Of a stretch of 64,000 nucleotides of DNA, positions 34,945 through 44,338 are shown in pieces. Source of the DNA: Branchiostoma floridae (lineage: Eukaryota > Chordata > Leptocardii > Amphioxiformes > Branchiostomatidae); the NCBI RefSeq assembly GCF_000003815.2, contig NC_049980.1, positions 12,906,560 to 12,970,559 of the forward strand, in the 5' to 3' direction. The notes beneath the pieces were generated by a model. It was not told the origin of the DNA. It made no database searches and saw nothing but the letters and a program-made list of their open reading frames with translations. Within the stretch, counting starts at the first letter, position 1; each line of letters begins with the position of its first letter. Made by a program: the position numbers and the translations under genes.

Positions 34945-37721
34945 ATGGGTACCAAGGCGCCTTCAAGAGGTGATCATGATGACAAGGACGGTATTTCGGA
35001 AAAGACCCTCCTATTCGGTGTGGTTACAGCTGTGGCGATATTTCTCTTACTAGTAGTTCTTCTATTACTCTGTTTGAAGTACAAATGGTGGCAGTCTCTG
35101 AGCAAGAAGTTCTCCACTTCCTCAATCTGCAGCCGTGTGGAGGAACCAACTACCGACCTATCTGTGTGGCCCGTGTACAGAAATGGTCAGACATTGTCTC
35201 TCGGATATCCTGCGTTGAACATCGGGCGCTCCCAACACTTTTCCTACACCAATGAAGCAGCTCACTTCCAGACGTACACCTATGAAGGTAGAGTATCTGG
35301 TGATTTCTGTAGTGGAGTGCAGGGGGAGAACTCTTTACCGTCCACTGTCATCCCTCCTCCTGTTTCCTCGGTTGACTTCTGTGACAGGAGAGGAATCCCG
35401 GATGACTTCTTGTACGACTTGAGAAAACAGGAAGACACCAGTAAAATCAAGACTGTTCATGGTAAGCTGGTTGTTTGTGTGTCTAGATGGGTGGATCACC
35501 GCGGGGCCGTGCTCATGTTAGACTGCATGGGCATCTCACTCACCATCCCCCCCGGGGCCCTGGAGTCATCGCGCAGGGAACTCATCTCACTCACGCTGGT
35601 CTGGGATTTGAACGACGGACCAAAGTTGACGGAAAAACAAGGTCTGGTCAGTCCTGTAGTTCACTGTGGGCCCCATGGACTCACTCTAAAACGTCCATGC
35701 ACGCTCACATACAAACACTGTGCGTTTGAGCCCACTTTGGTGTCCACATGGACCAGTGAAACACATCTGTTCGGTGATAAGAAATGGAGAATGCTATGCA
35801 AGAAACGAGACGCAGACCGTCAGTGTTCCTTTCTTGGGGACGAGTGCATTGTCAGGTTGAACCACTTTTCTCTGTACACCAGTATCATGACGGCAGAAGA
35901 TGGTGGCGTTGTCAGGAAATGGCTACAGATGGTACCTTTCGCGTACGCTCTTCGAGACGGGCGCTTCTACGAGGTGAGGGTGTACCTCCTGAACAACACC
36001 CCTTGTGCGCTGCAGTTTGCTCGGTACAAGGAAGGAGAACTAGGCGGCAGACAGTGTAACGCTGAGAAGCTCCTGCTGTTTGAAGGGGATGGCAGCAATC
36101 TCAAACTTGAACTCACCACGCTGTGTGAGGGGTGGACAAACACTGATGCCCCCAAAGAGGACGTACAGTTTGTCCAGCTGTGGCACAACCTCTGTCCGTA
36201 TGCATCCTTTTGTTTCCAACGCGATAACCCTACAGTATCTGATATTAGTCTTACCATTGTCGCTTACCAGCGCAACCGAATGGAAGATTCTGCAAAACTG
36301 CGAATCCTGGCTGCCACTGAGGCAGGCCAATGCACATGGCCTTCTGATGCCCAAAACTCTTCCAGACCTGGCTCCAGCCGCTCAACGATGCCCTCTTCTG
36401 AGAAGGATCCGAACAGCAGCCAGATAGGTACTCCACTCCTGGGGCTTCCCGGCCCGAGGGTGCCACGGATTCCCCACCCCCTGAGGATGAAGTTGCAGAT
36501 GCTGTTAGACGCACGTTCCACCCTTGGAAATGATTGGAGGGCTTTCGCTGGCAAACTCAACCTTGACCACTGCATACGCTGGTTGGAGACTCAGGTATAA
36601 TGTGTACAATATCCCACATAAAACAGTATATTGATAATACTAAATGGAATAAATAAAATGTGTGGGAAAAACAACAGCTTATAATAGGGAAGTTGTTGTG
36701 CAGTTTCCTACAGTATCATTTCATCCTGATAGAAGTCTCTTTAAGGATTAGAATAATTCATGTGAGATTGCTTCATGCAAGCTTACAATCAACAGAACTG
36801 ACTGATGTCAAAATTTATCATATGTTTGAAAGTCAACAGAAATTTTGTTGTTTTCTAAATAAACTGGCGTAAATCAATGGTTTTAATCAGTAAAAAAGTT
36901 CCTTCTATCATGAAATGAGCCACAAAAAGCAATTGTAAAGGCACGAGAGCACTTTGTTGGAAATGAATAGGGTGGGTGGGTTGGCTTAGTTGTTAGGATC
37001 ACCTGGCCGATCATTCTGGCGTGCCGGATTCTGGTATGCCGGACTCTGGCATGCCGGATTCTGGTGTGCGATGTGAATGGCCATTTGAATAATTCATTTA
37101 TATAATTCTGAATATCATATATGATTCTGGTGTGCTGGATTCTGGTGTGCGATGTCAATGGCCATTTGTACAATTCATTTACATAATTCTGAATATCATA
37201 TATGAATAGCAATTTGTATAATTCATTTATATAATTCTGAATATCATATATGAATAGCAATTTGTATAATTCATTTATATAATTCTGAATATTATGTAAA
37301 ATGGAAAGGGATGGACTGTCACATGTCCAATGTATTATATATTCTATGAAAAGATACAAGAAGAAATTTATAAAAACACTGAACTCTTGTTTGATGCTGT
37401 ATTCCCTAGCCCAGCCCTATGGCCATTCTGCTGGACAGGTTTGAGGAGGAGGGCCGTACGGTGCAGGACCTGGGCTGCCTCCTGTATCAGATGGAGAGGC
37501 TGGATGCTGCAGCTACAGTCACGGACCACCTCAAGGAGACGGAACCACGCAGGGGGTCTGATCAAACCACCGACAGTAGCAGTGATGTTACCATGGCAAC
37601 AGCAGCAACTGGTACAGATGATACTACTGCCTCAGAGGGAAGGGTCGTTGGCATGACAACAGAAGATGCCCTGGCAGATGACCAGGCTATCAGTGAGGAT
37701 GAGCAATCTACAGACCTTTGA
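34945..37721 (+). CDS. UNC5CL-like: UNC5CL-like membrane protein (TM, ZU5, UPA, death domain)
   Basis: There are two coding exons, 34945-36594 and 37410-37721, joined in phase 0 (CAG/GTATAA donor, CCCTAG acceptor), giving 653 residues. There is no signal peptide. A single transmembrane helix lies at about 21-44, ZU5 at about 185-320 (conserved LTIPPGAL), and UPA at about 325-460. A death domain spans the splice (about 510-590: GNDWRAFAGKLNLD, then PSPMAILLDRFEEE). An acidic 60-residue tail follows. This matches vertebrate UNC5CL (ZUD), which keeps the UNC5 cytoplasmic half without Ig or thrombospondin domains and activates NF-kB through its death domain. The ATG has a good context (ACCATGG), and an in-frame TGA at 34921-34923 in the same exon rules out an N-terminal ectodomain from this exon. 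A non-coding upstream exon is likely, because an acceptor TTTAG ends at 34877. A true UNC5 receptor is unlikely. Confidence 0.88.
36598..36657 (+). terminator. Intronic stop plus twin AATAAA polyadenylation signals
   Basis: Reading through the exon 1 donor adds one valine and hits TAA at 36598-36600. Two overlapping AATAAA hexamers follow at 36648-36653 and 36652-36657, with a G/U-rich TGTGTGGG just after. Together they could produce a shorter mRNA whose protein ends in the middle of the death domain. Confidence 0.45.
37015..37300. repeat. Two short tandem repeats in the UNC5CL-like intron
   Basis: At 37,015-37,065 a 14-bp GGATTCTGGTATGCC-like unit repeats about four times. From about 37,080 to 37,300 an approximately 48-bp unit containing AATTCATTTATATAATTCTG and AATATCATATATGAA repeats four times, with the last two copies nearly identical. 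The 158-codon minus-strand ORF 36883-37359 is generated by these repeats. Confidence 0.8.
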
Positions 37722-39029
37722 CAGTAGTACCATACTTAAGGGTTAATGAGCCGCCCCGAGGTGTATATGGTGTCATAACGCCTGGTCCTTTGCTATAACC
37801 ACCGAATGAAACCACCGAGTGAGCAAAGCGAACGAGGTGGTTTTATGAGAGGGAGGATACACACCGGCCTGGCCGGAATCTAAGCTTTACGGCGTCATAA
37901 CCAACGTGGAACGTGGCTTTCTGATTGGTCCGCGGCGCCTGGCTATATGATAATAGTCTATAGTGATCTTTCATCAGCGCTATATGCAAAATGGATACTG
38001 TCATCCGTGTATATGAAAAAATTACTTTTTCTACACATAAATTTTGACTAGATGTTTAATACACTTTTTAAAAACCTTTTTGGAATATAAATCATTCCTA
38101 TTATTTTCCACTTTACATTGTATTAAGGATTGTACAAAAATGTTTCAAGATTACAGGCAATTCAAATTGCTTGGTAATCCTATGTGTACTTGTACACAAG
38201 CATGTATAAAGATTTGGACTTGAATTCTTCCAAAACAAATAGCCTTATTGTAATGTACATACAACTACTTTCTACATGTACATATATGTTACAGACTTGA
38301 TGACACTTCCAAAGATTTGTAATACCGGTACAAAGCTTTGATAAGTTTGATTTACAACTTTTAACTTTAACAACAACAAAAAACGAGTACAGAAAACAAG
38401 TTTATATAAGACTTTAACTGTAAGCACAAATGGCTACCAAGAATGTGATATCTAGATAATCACATAAATACACTGATCAATCTGAAGAATCCCATCTAAA
38501 TCTTCACCTACATGAATAGCAAACAGAGTATTCCTATAGACTACATGTAGTTCTACCACAGAGTATTCATGTGACATATTGTTGTTATTTACAGGCTGCC
38601 TTGTACATATCTACCTCTTCTTACTAGTAACAAACTCACCATGTGATTTGTTTGTATCTCAGATTAATACTTGAATACTGGTACTGTGCAATAGGTAGGC
38701 AGGCATGCACATCTAATAGTACAAAATGATAAAATTTCAAGAACATGCTTTTGTTACTTAAAGTTAAAATCTTTCACATTGTGAAAAAAATGAAGACAAG
38801 CTAATCAGACATTAGTGTGGCATGTTCCTGATGGTATCCATATGTGTACTGTTGATAAACTGTGAAAACTGTGAAACAGTGAAAACTGTCTTATTTTGAC
38901 AAGGAATAATGTCACCATACAGGTAACCAGTCTAACAGACTGAAACAAAGGTGAAAGACTCGGATCTCAGTAGGCATGTACAGCTAGACAATGGCAGCAT
39001 TCTTGTGTTGTATTCCCTGGCTGTCTGCA
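37722..39029. other. Convergent intergenic region between UNC5CL-like and CENP-W
   Basis: It holds the 3' UTRs of both genes. Near 37,797-37,848 there is a fold-back of AACCACC and GGTGGTT around GAGTGAGCAAAGCGAACGA. The near-palindrome CCGGCCTGGCCGG lies near 37,865. A CCAAT box on the minus strand lies near 37,922. I see no coding sequence and no strong AATAAA close to either stop. Confidence 0.5.
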
Positions 39030-42000
39030 TCATCCTTTACTTGCTTTTAGGACATTCTAGAAAAAATAAAATCAATGAAAAGGACTTTTGATGAAGTCAC
39101 TTCTTTAATACTACTAGTAAGTATAGTTTGATGTGTCCAGGAAATGCTTGGATTGATTCTATGATTTCAGGGAGTACAACAATTCACAGCAGTACACTTG
39201 TATGCAAATCAGTACTAGTACATGCACAGATGTCATCCATAATATTTACGAGGTGTGGCCTTCTAGCTTCTAAAACAACATGTAGTAAGCAGCCTTGTCA
39301 CAAACTTTTAGAGTAGGGGGCTAATATATGAAAGTAGCAGGCAAGGCGCGTAGTGGCGAGCAGGGGGTAGGAATAGGAGGGGGGGGTCCCCCCGTCCCGT
39401 AGGGGGGGGGGGCTGGGGGGCCTCCCCCTGGGAAAATTTTTTAATTTAGACCCCTAAATATGGTTTGGGGGTGTATTTTGGGTAACTTTTATTGTTATCT
39501 TTAAACTTTGAATTGACAAAAAAATCCTGAATTTCAAAAAAATTTGGCTACCACTGAGGTAAATATCAAAACAAATTGCTGGGGGATTTTGTAACGGGGA
39601 GCACTGGACTTAAACTTTTATTTTTTGAAATTCTACCCCAAAGTAGCCGGCTGGAAAAATTTAAGTAGGTGGCTAAAATCGTCGCCTGCCGCCTTGTTTT
39701 GACAAGGCTGAGTAAGAATATGCTTTGGGGAGGTAGGTAAAAACAGACAGTAGTGTCTAGCTTGTTGGTTGTGAATGAGTGAGAAAATCAGACAGTATCG
39801 GTACGTCACACTGCCCTACTAAGTACTTGGCCCAAAGAATGCTTTGATTACTGAAGTACAATCAAATCATACGTAAACCTTTTCAGCAAATTCAGGCTGT
39901 CCTGAAGAAATATCATTTCCAGCTTTTAGTGAATATCACTCCTGACTGAATCGTACAGAGACACTTTTCGGAGGCAATAAGAAAATTAAGATCAACCTTT
40001 CTTGCATACCTTGAGGACTTTCTTGACATGCTGACCGGTCACAGTCTTCTGTCTGTCCTGCTGTGCTTCCACACACGAGGCAGCAGCCAGGCGCTTCAGG
40101 AATAACATGTAGCTCAGGAACACCTGTTGGACAGAAGTACACAATGCTTCAAACTCCATGCCAAGCATGATGTAGTAATGAAAAGTCATCAATTACATGT
40201 AACTAATTATTCAATAATATAAGTAATTTGTTTGTAAGTTAACATATGGAGAATTGAATGAATGCAAAGGAAAAATAATGTGTCCTGTGTGGTAAGTATT
40301 CATTTGTAACTTCACCATTCGAGAGTATCTCATACAAGACTTTATTATAAAGTTTATATCCAACCTTCAACAATTTTCTCCACACTACAGTACTTTATTT
40401 ACCCCCAACATACTATATTTTCCAAACGGTTCAACATCCGGTCCACCAAATTTTTTCAGGTCTGTTTTTTCTGAACCGTTCCAATAAGAAAAAACGGTTT
40501 TGTACTGGTACACTGACTGTACCGGTACCCACCCCTAGTAAACACAAACTCGAATTTCATTTTTGGGAATAGGTGCACTGGTGCACCCAAATTAGAAAAT
40601 TGGGTGCACCAAAGTATTTTTGGGTGCACCACATAAAATAAAGTAGAATATCAGAATAACATAATTGCAAACCTACTAAATTGGTAATTTGAACGGAGCT
40701 CTTCAGAAATCGGAAGTACTATGACAGTCATTTTATTGTCTTTCTAACACACAGATGTCAAGAATATGGTGTTTACTTAGTATACTGACATCTTAACATA
40801 CATATGCATATCAAAATAGTGCACCCACAGAAAAAAATTGCGTGCACAGCTCCAATTTAGGATGCAACTGGGTGCACAAAACCCCAGTATTTCGAGCCCT
40901 GATCTGCTTCTGTCTTGCGCATCTGTTTCTCTCTTGCGCACCTGTTTCTCTCTTGCACACCTGTTTCTCAATCGCGCACCAGTTTCTGTCTAGCGCCCCT
41001 GCTTCTCTTTTGCGCATCTGTTTCTCTTTTGTGCACCTGTTTCTCTCTTGCACACCTGTTTCTCTCTTGCGCATCTGTTTCTCTTTTGTGCACCTGTTTC
41101 TCTCTTGCACACCTGTTTCTCTCTTGCGCACCTGTTCCTCTTTTGCACACTTGTTTCTCTCTTGCGCATCTGTTTCTCTCTCGTGCACCTGTTGCTCTTT
41201 TGCGCATCTGTTTCTCTCTTGCACATCTGTTTCTCTCCTGCGCATCTGTTTCTTGCGCATCTGTTTCTCTCTTGCGCACCTGTTTCTCTCTTGCGCACCT
41301 GTTTCTCTCTTGCGCACCTGTTTCTCTCTTGCGCATCTGTTTCTCTCTTGCGCATCTGTTTCTCTCTTGCGCATCTGTTTCTCCCTTGCGCACCTGTTTC
41401 TCCCTTGCGCATCTGTTTCTTTTGCGCATCTGCTTCTTTCTTGCGCATCTGTTTCTCTCTTGCGCATCTGTTTCTCTCTTGCGCATCTGTTTCTTTTGCG
41501 CATCTGCTTCTCTCTTGCGCATCTGTTTCTCTCTTGCGCATCTGTTTCTCTCTTGCGCATCTGTTTCTCTCTTGCGCATCTGTTTCTCTTTTGCGGACCT
41601 GTTTCTCTTTTGCGGACCTGTTTTTCTTTTGCGCATCTGTTTCTCTCTTGCGCATCTGTTTCTCTCTTGCGCATCTGTTCTCTCTTGCGCATCTGTTTCT
41701 CTCTTGTGCATCTGTTTCTCTCTTGCACATCTGTTTCTTTTGCGCATCTGTTTCTCTCTTGCGCATCTGTTTCTCTCTTGCGCATCTGTTTCTCTCTTGA
41801 GCACCTGTTTCTTTCGCACATCTGTTTCTCTTTTGCGCATCTGCTTCTCTCTTGCGCATCTGTTTCTCTCTTGTGCATCTGTTTCTCTCTTGTGCACCTG
41901 TTTCTCTTTTGCGCATCTGTTTCTCTCTTATGCATCTGTTTCTCTCTTGCGCATCAGTTTCTCTCTTGCGCATCTCTTTCTTGTGCACCTGTTTCTTTCG

Positions 42001-43723
42001 CGCACCTGTTTCTCTCTTGGCATCTGTTTCTCTCTTGCGCATCTGTTTCTCTCTTGCGCATCTGTTTCTTTTGCGCACCTGTTTTTCTCTTGCGCATCTG
42101 TTTCTCTCTTGCGCATCTGTTTCTTTCGCACATCTGCTTCTCTCTTGCGCATCTGTTTTTCTCTTGCGCATCTGTTTCTCTCTTGCGCATCTGTTTCTCT
42201 CTTGCGCATCTGTTTCTCTCTTGCGCATCTGTTTCTCTCTTGTGCACCTGTTTCTCTCTTGCGCATCTGTTTCCCTCTTGCGCATCTGTTTCTCTCTTGC
42301 GCATCTGTTTCTCTCTTGCGCACCTGTTTCTCTCTTGTGCATCTGTTTCTCTCTTGCGCATCTGTTTCTCTCTTGCGCACCTGTTTCTTTTGCACACCTG
42401 TTTCTCTTTTGCGCACCTGTTTCTCTCTTGCGCATCTGTTTCTTTTGCACACCTGTTTCTCTTTTGCGCACCTGTTTCTCTCTTGCGCACCTATTTCTCT
42501 GTCGTGAACCTGTTTCTGTTGCGCACCTGTTTTTGTCGAGCATCTGCAGGGCCGAAATTTATTTTTGGGAATAGGTGCACTGGTGCACCCAAACTAGAAA
42601 ATTTTACTTACACATAAAATAAAGTAGAATATCAGAATAACATTATTGCAAACCTACTTATTATAATTAGTAATTTGAACAACTCTTGAACAACACGTAC
42701 AACTCTTCAGAAATCGGAAAATCGGACAGTCATTTTATTATCTTTCTAACACAATGTCAAAAATATGGTGTTTACTTAGTATACTGACATCTCAACATAC
42801 ATAAGCCTATCAAAATATTGTGCACCCACAGAAAACAATTGGGTGCACAGCTCCAATTTTGGGTGCGTGGTGCACCTGGGTGCACAAACCCCCAGTATTT
42901 CGAGCCCTGAATATAGAAATAGAAGAACTTTGTTGTGTGGCAATTGTAACAGGTAGAATGTATGGCAATCTGTATATACATGGGAGTTGAGCTACATAGC
43001 TATTGCAACTATTGCAAGTTCATGTATCTAAGAACTAATATAATCTAAATCATGTTACAGTATAAACAAACAAATGATGCATATTATTATCTTGCATATC
43101 AATGCTTTCCTTATGGTCCCCAGCCTGAGCAAAAGTACAAGACGTATGTATTTGTTACCGATACATATACAGGGTTCTCCCCAGAATTTTTTAGTATAGT
43201 GGAGGGGCTGGCAAAAATATAACCCGAACTTTCATGACAATGGGTTCATTTTGCATAACAGAGGGTGTCAAATACTTCAAGTAAAATGTATCATAGTCAT
43301 AATATTGTTGTGAAGTGGCAAAACGATTATTGTTTTGATCATCGCCCAAAATTCACAAGTTTTTGCATACAATGCTGACTGGAAAAGTGATGTCACTTTG
43401 CACAAAAATCTGTGAATTTCCATTAATACTAGCAAAACTAACCAAGAAAATAGGGAAGAAACACACTAAATTTCAATAGTAGTATAGTGGAGCTGGGCTA
43501 GGGGTATAGTGGAGGGCCTCCGTTATTCCATCCTCTGGGGAGAACTCTGATATACCATGGAGTTTTATCGTGCTTGCATATACAGATATAAAAGAAGTCT
43601 GAATCATGATGATGTAGGGAGGGGGGTACGTACAACAAGCTCGGCATTTTTGCTCAGCTTCGCGTTCGTCTGGTATCTCTTCACAACAGCGCGGACCCTC
43701 GCCCTAGGACAGCTTCTTTTCAT
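39030..43723 (-). CDS. CENPW: Centromere protein W (CENP-W), three exons
   Basis: The coding exons on the minus strand are 43723-43634 (30 codons), 40123-40010 (38) and 39056-39030 (8 plus TGA), all phase 0, with donors GTACGT and GTATGC and acceptors CAACAG and TTCTAG. The spliced 76-residue protein starts MKRSCPRARVRAVVKR. It has the histone-fold core KNAELV/VFLSYMLFLKRLA (human: GDLLVHLNCLLFVHRLA) and ends GQHVKKVLK/NVLKASKG (human: KEHVLAAAKVILKKSRG). Length and spacing match residues 13-88 of human CENP-W, as I recall that sequence, without a gap. CENP-W pairs with CENP-T through histone folds in the CENP-T-W-S-X complex that builds the kinetochore. The 3.5-kb first intron carries the minisatellite and three MITEs. 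Reading through the second donor would give VCKKG-stop, but exon 3 fits the family better. Confidence 0.9.
39290..39710. mobile_element. Non-autonomous transposon with CAGCCTTGTCA ends and 6-bp target duplication
   Basis: CAGCCTTGTCA at 39290-39300 and its reverse complement TGACAAGGCTG at 39700-39710 define a 421-bp element. AGTAAG directly borders it on both sides (39284-39289, 39711-39716). Inside, a second imperfect inversion (GCAGGCAAGGCGCG versus CGCCTGCCGCCTTG) lies near the ends. The region at 39,375-39,432 is an extreme G-rich/C-rich block. There is no ORF. It lies in intron 2 of CENP-W. The superfamily is unassigned; a 6-bp duplication is uncommon. Confidence 0.75.
39375..39432 (+). 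repeat. G-rich block with quadruplex/hairpin potential
   Basis: Runs of 8, 11 and 6 G separated by short spacers, with a C-run TCCCCCCGTCCCG between. It can form either a G-quadruplex or a G/C hairpin. It belongs to the 39,290-39,710 transposon. Confidence 0.7.
40545..40901. mobile_element. MITE copy, AGGGCTCGAAAT family, left of the minisatellite
   Basis: The left end, ACTCGAATTTCATTTTTGGG, is damaged; the right end is CCCCAGTATTTCGAGCCCT. Inside are TAGGTGCACTGGTGCACCC, AAAATAAAGTAGAATATCAG and TAGTATACTGACATCT. It aligns over its length, in the same orientation, with the copy at 42,548-42,908. Confidence 0.8.
40903..42545. repeat. Minisatellite, 19-bp unit, about 85 copies, open in all six frames
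   Basis: The unit is TTGCGCATCTGTTTCTCTC (plus strand). Variants include GCGCACCTG for GCGCATCTG, TTTTG for TCTTG and a few shortened units. Because 19 is not a multiple of 3, every frame cycles through the unit three times. The unit contains no stop in any of the six frames. Uninterrupted ORFs of up to 591 codons (+) and 517 codons (-) result, with 19-residue protein periods (RICFSLAHLFLSCASVSLL or REKQMRKRETDAQERNRCA). These are artefacts. The array sits in CENP-W intron 1, whose transcript carries the purine-rich strand. Confidence 0.95.
42548..42908. mobile_element. MITE copy, AGGGCTCGAAAT family, right of the minisatellite
   Basis: It begins AGGGCCGAAATTTATTTTTG and ends CCCCAGTATTTCGAGCCCT. 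It is very similar to the left-flanking copy over about 350 bp, and both point the same way, so the minisatellite is bracketed by direct repeats. It lies in CENP-W intron 1. Confidence 0.8.
43171..43549. mobile_element. MITE with AGGGTTCTCCCCAGA ends
   Basis: The left end is AGGGTTCTCCCCAGAATTTT and the right end TCCTCTGGGGAGAACTCTG, inverted. Subterminal TATAGTGGAGG words occur on both sides. ATATAC flanks both ends (43165-43170 and 43550-43555). The CAGGG-like end is reminiscent of hAT elements, whose duplication is normally 8 bp, so the assignment is tentative. It lies 85 bp inside CENP-W intron 1. Confidence 0.7.
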
Positions 43724-44338
43724 GGTCGACACGAACGTCTTTCCTTGCTACGAAGGTCAGAGACGACTTCACCAAGCAAGTGACAGCTCAAATATTTCAC
43801 ACAACAAAATTAACCCCACCGTTCAAATTTGGAGCCAAAGAGTACTACGTCATGGAAGGGATCACATAGCCAAGGGGGAGTAGGCAAAAATTACAATAAT
43901 TATTATAGTACTACAACAGAAACATCTGTTGTCATATAACTACAATATGAAATAAATATTTTGATTATATTACTCTAATTGTTTTTTTAGTTTGATTAGA
44001 TGTGTTTGGTTTGAAGTAATATTAGATATTTTAACCCCTTCTTATCAAAGTGTACAAGCCCAAAATTTGAATGATGGGAAGGAAGATTAGTTATTGTTTT
44101 TTTACTTGAATTTGACAAAAACTTTTATTTTTAAATAAATGACTTTCTTTATATATTGTTTTGAAAGTTATGCGTGGAAATAATAAAGAGCACTTCAACA
44201 TTTACCGTTCTGGCAAGGTTTTTAAAGGTTCTTTACCTTTGACCTTTCGTCCACGAGGTTGTCCAGCTGCAAGCCAGAACTTGGCGTTTTTGTCCGACCA
44301 AACAACACTGAAACCGTGACAAGAAGCAAACAGCAGAA
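43724..44338. promoter_or_regulatory. Divergent promoter interval of CENP-W (-) and GNL2 (+)
   Basis: The two start codons face away from each other across 615 bp. On the CENP-W side, read on the minus strand, a CHR-type TTTGAA (43822-43827) lies about 100 bp before the ATG. TTTGGC, an E2F/CDE-like half-site, lies 6 bp upstream of it (43834-43839), and TGACGTA, a CRE-like half-site, lies at 43846-43852. CHR elements with a nearby CDE recruit MuvB/DREAM to G2/M genes, including centromere genes (established knowledge). The middle (43,900-44,200) is AT-rich. The transcription start sites are unknown. Confidence 0.5.

Noticed and set aside
36883-37359. 158-codon minus-strand ORF with YDIQNYINELYK repeats
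   Set aside because: The repeats are the translation of the 48-bp tandem repeat in the UNC5CL-like intron.
39992-40024. CENP-W ending in exon 2 by read-through (VCKKG then stop)
   Set aside because: A consensus GTATGC donor lies there, and the spliced exon 3 (NVLKASKG) restores the expected C-terminal length and pattern of the family.
40903-42545. CRISPR-like regular array
   Set aside because: There are no spacers: the unit repeats head to tail with point variants only, in an animal intron.
40811-42617. ORFs of 591, 530, 517, 374 and 309 codons on both strands
   Set aside because: All are produced by the 19-bp minisatellite, whose unit lacks stops in every frame. Frames on both strands are open equally and there is no domain or splice context.
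43557-43883. 108-codon plus-strand ORF
   Set aside because: It is antisense to CENP-W exon 1 and its promoter, has no recognisable content, and the minus-strand reading is supported by splicing and homology.
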